From Eupeodes corollae (lineage: Eukaryota; Arthropoda; Insecta; Diptera; Syrphidae): 64,000 nt of DNA. The position numbers were made by a program, and so were the translations under genes. The notes beneath the pieces were generated by a model. That model saw only the letters and a list, made by a program, of their open reading frames with translations, did not search any database and was not told the DNA's origin. The DNA lies in the NCBI RefSeq assembly GCF_945859685.1, contig NC_079147.1, positions 65,440,946 to 65,504,945 of the forward strand, read 5' to 3'. Positions 1-9,701 of this stretch are shown piece by piece (the first letter of the stretch is position 1; each line of letters starts with the position of its first letter).

Positions 1-147
1 AGAACACCCGCCGCAGCGCCAGCGCCCAACGGAGACGAAGACGGGACAGAGAAAAATGACAGACTTTGGCATAGATATTTCATAAGGAAATCCAAAGCAA
101 GAAGACGCCAAAGGAAGACAAGGCGGATTAAAAATGAAAGCGTTTGA
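1..147 (+). other. Open frame running in from the left edge, basic C-terminus, unknown
   Basis: Frame 1 is open from the first base to a TGA at 145-147. The 48 codons begin Ala/Pro-rich and acidic and end very basic (many Arg and Lys). The first 60 bases are clearly richer in G+C than the flanks. An AATAAA lies about 105 bases downstream (252-257). It could be the C-terminal tail of a retroelement polyprotein or of a host exon continuing to the left; no motif decides this. Confidence 0.2.
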
Positions 148-293
148 GTGCGGTTTTGTATTTATATATCTTCCCTTATCCGCATAAAGGAGAGGTAAAG
201 AGTTAGCTCCAGATATCAAAGCTAAGTGCGTTAGTTGTAAACTGAAAAATCAATAAAATTACAATTCCTTAAGGTACATCATTCAGGTAAGTA
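148..293. other. Short stretch with a poly(A) signal
   Basis: No gene. AATAAA at 252-257 could end a transcript of the open frame to the left. The stretch ends at the TA that borders the next inverted-repeat element. Confidence 0.3.
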
Positions 294-715
294 ACGGGTG
301 TTTTTTTATTTTAGAGCTAAAATGGCGACCATTTTGTCAGCTGTCAACTTTGGTTTGAAATTCCCAACTAAATAGATTGATTCCTGAATAGGACTCCTAA
401 TTTTTAAAGTTTATCATGGTCATGTTCCAAATATGTCTCGAGCGAATTTAGTTTGTCAATAAACTGCAACTGGGAATTGGCTTCAAGGATCTTGAGTTTT
501 AATGTCACTTGAAAGCTTTCTTTGGAAATATGTGAAGTGGCTAGTCTACCCTGGTAAGCCCAAAACGATTGACAGCTTCAAGAACAACATTCGTCGAGTA
601 ATTGCTGTTATACGGCTACAAATCTTAGAAAAAGTGATTTAAAATTGGACCTGAAGATGAGTCTACATCTGAAACCAGGTGTGGGGTCAAACACTAGAAA
701 TTATTTAATTATTTA
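294..715 (+). mobile_element. Internally deleted Tc1/mariner element: 5' terminal repeat and transposase C-terminus
   Basis: The left end follows a TA dinucleotide (292-293) and reads ACGGGTGTTTTTTTA, the terminal-repeat style also seen at 36847 and 45385. It is followed by an internal stretch, ATTTTGTCAGCTGTCAA, that the 45385 element shares. Translating 540-690 gives a typical mariner C-terminus (YPGKPKTIDSFKNNIRRVIA, then EKVI-stop-NWT) broken by several stops. The N-terminus and the first two catalytic residues are missing. A 3' terminal repeat is not seen; a SINE abuts this side. Fossil, not functional. Confidence 0.6.
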
Positions 716-837
716 TTATTTAAATTTTAATATCAGAAGATAATTAGGTGGCACAACAGTCCGTAGAGAACCTGAACCTGGATCGAACCCAAGACTTCTG
801 GCATGACAGCCCAACACACTAACCATCATGCCACGGG
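716..837 (-). repeat. tRNA-derived SINE, minus strand
   Basis: On the minus strand, 837 downwards begins CCCGTGGCATGATGGTTAG and resembles a tRNA: a box-A-like stretch TGGTTAGTGTGTTGG, an anticodon-like CTGTCATG and a perfect-looking B box GGTTCGATCC (780-789 on the plus strand). The loop resembles tRNA-Asp(GUC). The acceptor stem does not close and a non-tRNA body plus an AT-rich tail follows towards 716, so this is a SINE copy rather than a tRNA gene. Pol III transcription from the internal boxes is the usual mode for such elements. Confidence 0.6.
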
Positions 838-1661
838 TAAAATTCTTACAAATTAAAAAAATTATATTTGTTTTATTCCAATTCAAAGTTGTATACCTCT
901 TCGTTTTCAAAGCTCTTATGACAGCTGTTAAAAGGTTGCACATTTTTGATTCCAGTCCAACTTATGGAGTTATGAGTTTTTGACTCTTTTTAGCCATAAT
1001 ACGGTAAAACAGAGTTTGGGGGTTAGGAAAATAAAAACATGAAAGAATTTGCATGGAGATACCGGTGTAAAAACGGAGCTTAGCAAAACACTCAACATTC
1101 ATGGTGTGTGGGTAAAAAAATAATCTCCATACTTGACAGTACGGTTGAAATTGAGGTCAAGGGTAAACTAGTGGGCATTTTTAAATGTGGAGATATTATC
1201 GTTTCACTAGACTATTATTTTTTAAATTTACAGAAACAGCGGAGAGGACAACTCACTTTCTTTGAAAATATCCTAAAACAGCATTCTTCCGTAAATATGA
1301 CTTTTGCAATATTTGTCTAAATTTCAATGATTCTAGTTTACGAATCTGGCTGAATTTCTCAAATAACATGAACGATGTTGATTTTAGGGCCAACAATGGT
1401 AAATGACTTTCTATACACAAAAATCAGTTTTGGTCAATCTATAAGATCTAGATAGCAAGTTCGTCTTTTCTTCAAGAGATTCAGTCAAGGTCAAAAAAAG
1501 TTAATTATAACTCCACAGTGTTTTTATCATTTACCGAAACATATTGGACTTAAATTAATCCGGCATAATTTACCCATAAAAAAGGCTTAACTGGCAAACA
1601 GTTTCTCGATTATAAGCCTTATTCTGGGGAATATCATAGCGTAAGCTTTTTTGTCTTTCCT
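838..1661. other. No recognisable gene
   Basis: AT-rich, with scattered short frames. A 70-codon frame at 1108-1320 on the plus strand has no recognisable motif and starts at a non-ATG codon; I do not treat it as a gene. An imperfect GACAGCTGTTAAAAG at about 920 recalls the inner part of the mariner left end at 294. Confidence 0.4.
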
Positions 1662-2290
1662 TTTCTACAGGTCTTTCAAATAGTCCACGATTGTCGATCA
1701 TCTCTGAATAAGATGACAGAACAGTTTAATATTCACCTCATTTGGGTGTCGGGCCACAGAGACATTCCGGGAAATTGCAAAGCCGATGAGCTCGCCAAAA
1801 ACGGAACACTTCTGCCTAATGTAAGACAAAAACATAACAAAGCAACACCACTTATGCTACATGCAAATATCTTCTCAAACAATTTGCTCTAGAATCAACA
1901 AATGCTAGATGGTCACTGAGTACCACCTGCCTAGCAACCAAGCAAATATGGCCAAGTATTGACTTAAAACGGTCAAAAGGCTTGATATCACTGAGCAGAT
2001 AAAGTATAAGCTCTACAACTGGAGTAATAACGGGACACTGCCTCAAAGGTAGACATGCTCTGAGTCTAGGGGTCTACACAAATGACTTCTGTAGAAGCTG
2101 CATGGACGAGGAGGAAGAGGAAACGGCCAACACCTTCTATGTACATGTCCAGCACTCTCCATTAGAAGGAATAAATTTCTAGGTAATCCCTTCTTCGATA
2201 ATACCAGTGAACTGGCAACGATTGACACAAAACGTCTATCTAACTCTATTAAAAGTACCAAATGGTTTGTTTAAGTTCATTACTCTCCCA
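1662..2290 (+). mobile_element. LINE fragment (I/LOA-like): RNase H end and zinc knuckle
   Basis: Plus-strand translation of about 1725-1815 gives the last RNase H block of I/LOA-type LINEs (IWVSGHRDIPGNCKADELAK). About 2085-2140 gives a Cys-rich tail, CRSCMDEEEEETANTF, that matches the tail of the LINE at 53625-54760 (CMDEEEKETVLHLLC). Between them are stops and frame changes. The reverse transcriptase is missing, so this is only the 3' end of an element. It decayed long ago; the usual product would be the RNase H and C-terminal domain of ORF2. Confidence 0.6.
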
Positions 2291-2324
2291 TGAGTAACCT
2301 TATTAGTCTACCTTGAGGTCTACG

Positions 2325-3395
2325 TGCGTCAATGACATCTGGACAGCCACTCCAACCTAAATTAACCTTTTCTACATTTCTCTTTCCGAGTGAGTGGAAA
2401 ACAGCATTTGCCCAGCCAGTCCCTAAAATGGGCGAATCCTCATCAACCTCTTACTATCGTCCGATTGCACTCACGTCCTTTCTTTTTAAGGCTACAAAAA
2501 CGCTGATTAATTTTCTGTTTAAGGAATATCTCAAAGATCGAAAGCTTCTTAATAATTTGCAGTACGGCTTTCGTAGTAATAGGTCCACTGGTGATCTTAT
2601 GGTTTATCTCACCAAATAGTGGAACAAATGTTTACAGTATTTTCGAGAAAATAAAATTATTGCACCTGATATATCAAAGGCATTCCATAGAGTTTGGTAT
2701 CAATCTCTCTTATCAAAAATTAGCGCTTTTGGTATTGATGAATCTCTTCTTTGTTGGGTTAGAAACACTCTTTCGGAACTTTCAATTCAAGTTGGAAAGG
2801 TTAAAATCTGATATCTACGAAATAAACGCTGGTGTGCACCAGGGCTCCGTTTTGTCTCCGATGCTTCCCTGTTGACATAACCCTCAGCTTCTCATATTTT
2901 TATTTTTAAACTCAAATCCTTGTTCTTTGAACGTATTGTGAAAAAGGCAGGGAATGGAAAGCTTATTAAATTCTGATCTTGATAGCATTGTCCAATGGGA
3001 AATTAAAATGCATTAAGGAGACTGAACAACTTTAAGTTCTAAGTATGTGTATCACAAATCAATTGTTGTGGAGAAAGTCACATATTCGACATCGCCAACA
3101 ATGCTGCTAACTGTTAAGGTTTTCTCCGATGATGCAAGTCTTTTTTTACCTCTTCTGATAAAGATATAATTTACAAACTTATATTTCTCACATTTGGGCT
3201 GTTGCCTCAATGATGTACTTGGGTCTTTTGTATAGAATTGAATAAAGAGCTCTTGAAATGATAGGTGATCGTTCAATTACTGAAGAATTTTCTTTTCTTG
3301 AATATCGAAATGCAATTGAAGGCATAGATTAAGAAGACTTCCAATTCATGCGGTATGAATCACCATATGCCACACAAAATTAAAAAAAAAAAAAA
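2325..3395 (+). mobile_element. LINE reverse transcriptase fragment (jockey-like) with poly(A) tail
   Basis: Translation of 2332-2619 gives reverse transcriptase blocks 1-2 (SSTSYYRPIALTSF, then QYGFRSNRSTGDLM). The reading frame then changes near 2615 and gives PDISKAFHRVWYQSLLSKIS, the first catalytic-aspartate block. Another change leads to INAGVHQGSVLSPML at about 2830. The YADD block is not found, so the catalytic centre is incomplete. The element ends in a run of 14 A at 3382-3395, the 3' tail of a plus-strand LINE. The stretch 2880-3380 is probably its degraded C-terminal region. Confidence 0.65.
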
Positions 3396-3630
3396 CTAAT
3401 ATCAAGATCCTTTTTTATTTTTATTTAAAAACTACTTAAAATAAGGTCCTTAATATAAAAGTTAAAGCTAACTTAAACAACGTATTCTACCTTTAAACTA
3501 GAACAACCACAGCAGCAAATGTAACGTTTTTTGTTTTTATAATTTATTGTCTTTTTTAATGTTTTTTTATATTCCATGTTTTTTTGTTTTTTTTTTCTTT
3601 TTTTTAAAGTTTTTTTTTGATTTTTTTTGG
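3396..3630. repeat. T-rich stretch: probable 3' tail of the minus-strand LINE
   Basis: Dense T runs between about 3525 and 3630 read as an A-rich tail on the minus strand, directly next to the C-terminal region of the LINE at 3631-5335. No gene. Confidence 0.5.
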
Positions 3631-5335
3631 TGCGGCCATGCCTATACTACTTAAAACTAAACTCTAAAACTATAAAACAAGTATGTAAGCCGGCCAAAGC
3701 TTTAAACCCCATCCCGACTACCCAATATCAAGTGCCGATTGAAGGAAATAAAACTGGTTTTACTGCTTCACCATATCAGTTCGGTCCCGTTCGGACACAG
3801 CCCTACTGAACCGAAGGAGCTCTGCTCCGCCTTGTGCCATGACGTCCCGATTGTACAGGAGTCGCCTATCCACGGTTCTTCGTCTGACGTGGTAGATTAA
3901 CGGAACTGCCAATCTATCCTGTATCAGACCGCATTTGTCTAAAAAGAGGAATGAACCTGGTGGAATGAAGCCGCTCAAGCGTGCACTTTCAAAATACTCG
4001 TCGTTCGGATAGAATGCCCCCAAAAAATTAAATTGTTGGTCGAAGACATAGCTCTTGCAATGTGACCTCGAATGAGTTTTATCACGAAATTGTCAATTCT
4101 GTTGATTCGAGCTCCGTTGTATAGAATCTCGTTGGAATAGTAATGCACATAAGAAGACTCGGCTGTTCGATATAAGCCGGTAGAGCGTCGTAAACTCTGC
4201 CGCTCGAAGGACCGAAACCTCTCCATCTGGGAAGGGGCAACGTTGAACCACACAGGACAACCATAAACAATCATTGGCCGTATGAGGGCCATGTAGCAAA
4301 TTACCTTCACTCTGGGGTCAAGCCGACGGCTAAAAACAACCGTTTCGTCGGAGCGAAGGCTCCTCTGGCCTTGGTCAGAGCAGCATTTATATGTCTGTCG
4401 AAATATAAATACTGATCTAACCAGATACCGAGGTACTTTACTACACTTTGGCTCGCTAATGGCTGCCCGTGAAGATCAACGATGACCATCTTGCGCCAGT
4501 TCTTACACGTATCCCTCGTGGCCCTAGCCAACGAAGTCCGGAACAGAATTGTCTCTGACTTCTGGACATTTATTTTCAGTTTCCAGTCGTCGCAATATCG
4601 CTGAATCTTGTCGAAATCACGCTGCAAGAGAATTCTAATAACCTCAACCCTTCGGGCCGTTCTGTACGCAATTAGATCGTCGGCGTACGCAATTGCCTTT
4701 GTAAGACTACCTATCAGATCGCTGGTGTAAATGCTGAAGAGAATCGGCGAATTCACCGCTCCCTGTTGAAGACCATTTTTAATTGAGAATGTTGTTGCCA
4801 TTTTGGACAACAAACTTTCTACCGTTAAGCATATCATAAAGTACGTATATACTGCAATGGCTTCTTTATGCCAAGCCTGCTCAGTTTTAGGTAAAGACCC
4901 CCTAACCATACGGTGTCAAAGGCCTTTTCCAAATCAACCAGAACAGCACCTGTACATTGTTGTTTTGATTTATTCCATTGGATATCAGAAACGACTTCAG
5001 ACGCAGCATGAATTGTGTCATGACCCGCCTTGAACCCGAACTGTTTATCCGGAATTATTTTGTTGTCCGCAGCCCACTTTATCAGAGCCTTATTAATGAT
5101 TTTTTCAAAAACTTTGCTGATGCTAGGAAGAAGACTTATCGACCGAAGATTTGACGGGTTGGAGTTGTCCTTTCCCTTTTTCGGGAGAGGATGAACCACA
5201 GCGGTCTTCCAATGCACTGGATAATATGCATTATTCAGTGCATTATTGAAGAGTGTGGTGTAAATGTCAATTGCTTCCATCAGTAAATGTCTTGGTACAA
5301 CTTTGGATATTCCATCGACACCTGCTGACTTTTTA
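3631..5335 (-). mobile_element. LINE ORF2 fragment (jockey-like), minus strand
   Basis: Minus-strand reading from 5335 gives SAGVDGISK, then SNLRSISLLPSISKVFEKII, QFGFKAGHDTIHAASEV, VLVDLEKAFDTVW, LQQGAVNSPILF and the catalytic block AIAYADDLIAYR at about 4680, then VKYLGIWLDQYLYFDRHI and the downstream ICYMALIRPMIVYGCPVWFN at about 4270. The order is that of a LINE reverse transcriptase. At least four frame changes (near 4850, 4310, 4000) and a stop before the C-terminus show that it is dead. It lacks the endonuclease, so it is 5' truncated, as is common for LINE insertions. It copied LINE RNA into genomic target sites when active. Confidence 0.75.
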
Positions 5336-7330
5336 TTTTTTATTTAATTGAAGATGAGCAGAACTATCAAGGGTCGATATTATTAAAACAATACGGAATA
5401 ATTCAAACTCATAAGGCTAATATTTTTCATGCAAAAGAATCAACAAATTCTTGGAAAATTCGAGTAACGTAATCCACTACTCTAAAGCCATTTGAGGGCT
5501 ATATTTAAAAACAAATAACTTCTTTTATGAACCTCTGTAGACATGCGTTACAAAAATCACTTTGTTTTTCAACATTTTTTTCTATTACTCTAAATTTCAT
5601 TGAAAAATATAAATCTCCATTAAGGACAGAAAAAAAAAATAATTTCACGCCATAAAAAGACCATCAATAAAAATTAATTTGCAACATGAAATTTGAAAAA
5701 AAAAAAACAAAACCAACTAAGCTTAACCATAAATTAATTCCGCTTGTGCAACGCTCGTGCAGTGCACTCTCTCCTTAAATGCACGTAGCGATATACATAC
5801 ATATATTACTCATCTTCACACTTTTTTACTCGTATACATCTCAACCCTCTAACTTAGAAAAGTAACTGCTTCTATTCATAAAATTCAATCAAGCGGGATA
5901 ATATTTAACTATCGTTTCGGTTCTTTAATCAAAAAATAGAAGAACACAATTTTTACAAAATCGAAACACCAACCACTTTTATTTTTTAAGACACCAAGAC
6001 ACGACTACACGCAGAGTGTATTCAATTCATGTGTGTGGTATCATTAAGGACCTCGTCGTCGTCGTCGTCCTGGTGCGAGAGTAAAGAATATACATTTACC
6101 GAGTCATTTAACCGAGAATCGCTAAATATTGCAAGGCACAACATATACACGTTAGGTACAAGGTACGGTATTGGTTTGGCACACACACTGCACAATAAAT
6201 AAATAAAAACAACAAAACTCATTGAAAAAGGAAGAAAATTGAACAGCAGCAGGATGTGTATGCTTAGACGATAGAAAATGGGAGTAAATGGAGTTCCGGG
6301 CTTGTACTTACTTTTTTTTTCAATTTTAGTGTATTTTGTTTTTCTTTTTTATATTTTTCGAAAACTCAAAATTGAAATGGTAAAAATCAATTACACTTTA
6401 CTCCCGTTCGTAAAATGATTTTATTTATCCTAGGAAAATTGAAAACTTCCCTTTACCTTGCCTCGTTTTTTTTTTACAGTGCCAAGAGGTACACTTCGAA
6501 CTTGATAAAATGTTCGGTAGGTGCGGAAGGTAATATTGGGCACAAATACACACCACCCTTCCTAAGTTTTGTTAAGGACGCAACACAGCAAAAAAAAAAG
6601 TGGAAATAAATGAAGAAGAAGCACCATCCCGGCTGCAAATACAAATTGAAGATATCGAAGTTTCCTAGTTTCGTGTTTTGTTGTTGTTGGTGGGTTTTGC
6701 TGACTAGTCCTGTCCTATATGGTGCTCTCTTACAACACTGAATGTAAATTTGTTTCTTACTTACTTGTAGTCGTCCTGGTACTCGTATAAGCAACAAACA
6801 TAGCAGCTAACAACACCAAGTGGCTTTTCGATCGAAAAAATGAAGACACGTATGTTATGTCGTTATCCTTCGACAAGCACACGGGTGTCGGTGGCAGTCG
6901 CAGCTCAGAGGCGCACAGCGTGCTGACTGCCGCTGCCGCTTTCGCCACCGTAGCGAGGAAATAAGCAACCAAAAAACATCAAATAGCAAAAGCGAGAAAC
7001 TTTAGAAACTTTCCGCTCCGTAGTCATAAAATCCTATTAAGACGGCAGAGGTAATAAAATTTTACAACTTTCAATTTTTATTTCAGCTGGCTTCCGTTTT
7101 TATTCCCGCAGGTACACCCCTATACAGTTGGGACTTGGAGACCTACAACAAATATGTATGGACGCGATGAGCGGAGGGAGTAATATTTTCGTCGTCCTTA
7201 AATGAATTTACCTTTCTCAATTTCAATTCTCGCAATAAAATGGGTGGATCTGGGTGGGTGCCTGATGGTGTTCCGATGCCGTTTGAGCGGGCTTCACAAT
7301 TACAGAATATTGCTCAAGGAATTTAGTATA
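5336..7330. other. Gene-free DNA with a short GTC repeat
   Basis: No convincing coding frame. A GTC trinucleotide run lies at 6054-6069. The stretch is AT-rich with oligo-T and oligo-A tracts and carries the errantivirus target site at its right end. It may be intron or spacer. Confidence 0.4.
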
Positions 7331-7334
7331 GATA
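7331..7334. repeat. Left target-site duplication GATA
   Basis: GATA precedes the 5' LTR and is repeated as GATA right after the 3' LTR (14899-14902). A 4-bp duplication is normal for insect errantivirus integration. Confidence 0.85.
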
Positions 7335-7812
7335 TGTTATATCCAAGCACACTTGTGCGCCCCAACAAATTTCAAACAAAGATAAACCCACGCAAAATCT
7401 TGACTTCAAATTCAATTAAACACATTGTAATAATTCTTCAAAGATGATGCAACGATAATAAACATAAATTGCATATCAGCACTTCTTGGCCTTCAGCCTT
7501 GTGCAAGAGTATCAAATGGATATCAAAAGTATTTGACAATATTGAATCATTGCATCATCCGCAGTCAAACAAAGGTTTGCTGCGTTAGCATATTAATAAT
7601 ATAAAAGGGATCTCCAGATCTCTTTCTAGTTTAGTTTTTTCACAAGTTTATCAACGTATAGCCGATGATTTCCCCCGACCAACGGTAAGGGATCTGACGC
7701 TTAAATAAAAGTGTTTTAAATTAAAATAAAACGGTCTTTTATTTCGGTTGCCCTGTTCCCAGAACAGGAAGAAAGATTTTTTTTGAATCTTTGAGAAAAC
7801 TCAATTAAAATT
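7335..7812 (+). repeat. 5' LTR, 478 bp
   Basis: Begins TGTTATATCC and ends TCAATTAAAATT. Compared by eye with 14421-14898 it has the same length and no mismatch. It starts with TG but ends with TT rather than CA, as in several 17.6-like elements whose LTRs end in AATT. It contains a TATA-like box and poly(A) signals (AATAAA at 7704 and 7725). Confidence 0.95.
7600..7607 (+). promoter_or_regulatory. TATA-like box of the 5' LTR
   Basis: TATAAAAG lies 265 bases into the LTR. Transcription would start some 25-35 bases downstream, near TCTCTTTCTAGTTTAG (about 7620-7635). The same box sits at 14686-14693 in the 3' LTR. Inferred from position and consensus only; errantivirus LTR promoters may also rely on an initiator. 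Confidence 0.5.
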
Positions 7813-7830
7813 GGCGCAGTCGGTAGGATT
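7812..7830 (+). promoter_or_regulatory. Primer binding site, complementary to tRNA-Ser
   Basis: TGGCGCAGTCGGTAGGATT. The reverse complement ends CCTACCGACTGCGCCA, which fits the 3' end of insect tRNA-Ser (acceptor strand CGACUGC, discriminator G, CCA). Its first T is the last LTR base, an overlap of one base. It primes minus-strand DNA synthesis. Elements of the 17.6/297 group use the same primer. Confidence 0.85.
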
Positions 7831-8591
7831 CCAGTCAGATTATAAGTGAAAATTATAAGAGACATGGTAATCCAGTGGTCGAACCGGAATTAAATTTTTT
7901 TTCTCGCGACCCAAAAAATTTGTTTTTATTGTGAAAATTAATAAATGCAAAAACGTGTTTTAGTTAACAATAAAAAATAAATGCAACAAAAAAAAAATTA
8001 AATAAAGTAAAAGTGATTAATTTTCGAACGAAAATCGTGAATTTCATTTAACTAAATTTAATTACAAAAAAAAAAAAAAATAATAATTTTTCGAACGAAA
8101 ATCGAAAATTATTAAAAAGGAAAAATTATTTAGTAACCAACGCCAGTGAATATGGTTAATGTTGCGAAACCTCATAGAGAGGAAATAATTTTTAGTGAAG
8201 AGTGAAAAGTGGAAGAGTAGAAGTGAAATTAAAGGCTGATGAACAATTATAATTAATAAATTAATTGAAAAAACCCTATAATGAAAATTGAGTAAAAATA
8301 AAAAAAATGAGTGAGTGAGAAAAAGAAAAATTAATAGATAAATAAAAAGAACATAAAAAAAATATAATTTTTTTTTATACAAAAGCAAAAGTGCAAACAA
8401 ATTAAAAACAAAATAAAAAATAATAAACCAAAAGGAACGATAACAAGCAAAACCAAAAAGGTTAAATGCAACAAATAGTGCAACTAAAAGAAAAAAATTA
8501 AAATTTATGGTTCAAATTATATGTGGAAAATCCACTTGAACCCAACGTTGATGTAAGTGGCATGATCTAAAGCCCCAACGAGATCAAGTTG
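7831..8591 (+). other. Errantivirus leader with probable splice donor at 8553
   Basis: An A-rich untranslated leader of about 760 bases between primer site and gag. At 8553-8558 the sequence GATGTAAGTGG is a strong 5' splice-site consensus, about 40 bases before the gag start codon. In errantiviruses env is made from a spliced RNA whose donor lies near the start of gag, and an acceptor-like sequence precedes env here (12888). The leader should also carry the packaging signal; no structure can be assigned by eye. Confidence 0.5.
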
Positions 8592-9701
8592 ATGAACCGA
8601 ATCAGAAGAGATTCGCAACGAGCTGAATTAAGGCAGCTAAACTACAACCAGCAAAGAAACTTTCAAGAACAAGCAGACAACATGGAACCATCAGTAGCAC
8701 AACAACAGCAACAGCAGCAACAGCAGCCGCAACAACCACCATTAGTAGGAGGTAATAATAATTTAAGATCTTTGGAATTAAATCCCCTTAAATATATAGA
8801 AAGATTACAAAAGTTTGACGGTAAAACCGAAGACCTCCCTATTTTTATTTCAAATGTGGATGATATAATCCCCACATTATTAACTTATAATGACATTTCT
8901 CAAAAAATGTGTATAAACATTCTTAAGAGTAAATTTATAGGAAGAGCCAGACAGGCTATCGAAATTCATACCCATCTTACAAGATGGATTGATATAAAAA
9001 ACATGCTTTTGCAAAATTTCGGTGGATTTAAAAATTCGTTCCAATTATATGAGGATCTCAGAGCTTCTCAATATAGAGGCGATCCGATTAAATTTTATAA
9101 CTACATACAACATACCCTTTCCTTATTAAACCAAAAGAGTTTACAAGAAAATAATATTTCTGATATCCCTCGTAATAACGAAACAGCGCTTAAAATCTTT
9201 AAAGAAAGATTACCGACGCATATGAGAACAATTCTATATGCATTAAAACCCACAACCATGGAGTCAGCACTTCATGAGATAACTCAAGCAGGATTTATCA
9301 CACGACAAAATAATGACTTTAATAATGAAAAACAAAAGCACACTAATACTAATAAAAAATTTGAAAATAGATATGAGAATAAGAATAAAAATAATAATAA
9401 TAACTTTAAAAATCCTAATAATCCATTTAGGAATAATGAAAATAATAAAAATTGGCAACCAAAACCTTATGTGCCGAACAATCAAAATAATTATAATAGA
9501 CCAAATAATAATAATTATAATAATAACAATAATAACAGAAATAGACAGTATCCTCAAAGATTTGAACCAATGGATATCGATCCAAGTTCATCCCAAGTAA
9601 GGAGAGCACATGAAGCTAACTACGTAGACAAACAAAAAGAACAAACGCAAGCAAATTTTCGGCATTTTGCCTCGGAATCTCACTTCCCTATATTAAATTA
9701 G
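8592..9701 (+). CDS. gag: Gag capsid protein of the errantivirus
   Basis: 369 residues from ATG at 8592 (a TTG just upstream is in frame but not needed). It forms the retroelement capsid and packages the RNA in the cytoplasm. Residues 1-30 are basic; residues 37-45 are nine glutamines followed by Pro/Gln, encoded by CAG/CAA repeats. A helical capsid-like core follows at about 65-245 (YIERLQKFDGKTEDLPIFI to TMESALHEITQAGF). The tail at about 255-325 is extremely Asn-rich with Lys and Arg (AAT/AAC repeats). There is no CCHC zinc knuckle, as is known for errantivirus Gag; the basic Asn-rich tail probably takes the RNA-binding role. The C-terminus overlaps pol by about 80 bases and carries the slip site at 9653. 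The frame is intact. Confidence 0.9.
   Translation: MNRIRRDSQRAELRQLNYNQQRNFQEQADNMEPSVAQQQQQQQQQPQQPPLVGGNNNLRSLELNPLKYIERLQKFDGKTEDLPIFISNVDDIIPTLLTYNDISQKMCINILKSKFIGRARQAIEIHTHLTRWIDIKNMLLQNFGGFKNSFQLYEDLRASQYRGDPIKFYNYIQHTLSLLNQKSLQENNISDIPRNNETALKIFKERLPTHMRTILYALKPTTMESALHEITQAGFITRQNNDFNNEKQKHTNTNKKFENRYENKNKNNNNNFKNPNNPFRNNENNKNWQPKPYVPNNQNNYNRPNNNNYNNNNNNRNRQYPQRFEPMDIDPSSSQVRRAHEANYVDKQKEQTQANFRHFASESHFPILN
9653..9659 (+). promoter_or_regulatory. Probable -1 ribosomal slip site (AAATTTT) between gag and pol
   Basis: In the gag frame the heptamer reads A AAT TTT, fitting the X XXY YYZ rule. Slipping back one base moves translation into the pol frame, which is open from 9620 and leads straight to the protease block. 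A downstream pseudoknot could not be judged by eye. No other good heptamer was seen in the overlap 9620-9701. Confidence 0.7.

Noticed and set aside
716..842. Possible functional tRNA gene
   Set aside because: Internal promoter boxes are tRNA-like but the acceptor stem does not close and a SINE-like body follows.
8062..8400. 112-codon minus-strand frame rich in Phe, Leu and Tyr
   Set aside because: It is the complement of the A-rich errantivirus leader; low-complexity membrane-like translation with no start context.
9264..9609. Minus-strand and second plus-strand frames inside gag, Ile- or Tyr-rich
   Set aside because: Shadows of the AAT/AAC repeats that encode the Asn tract of Gag.
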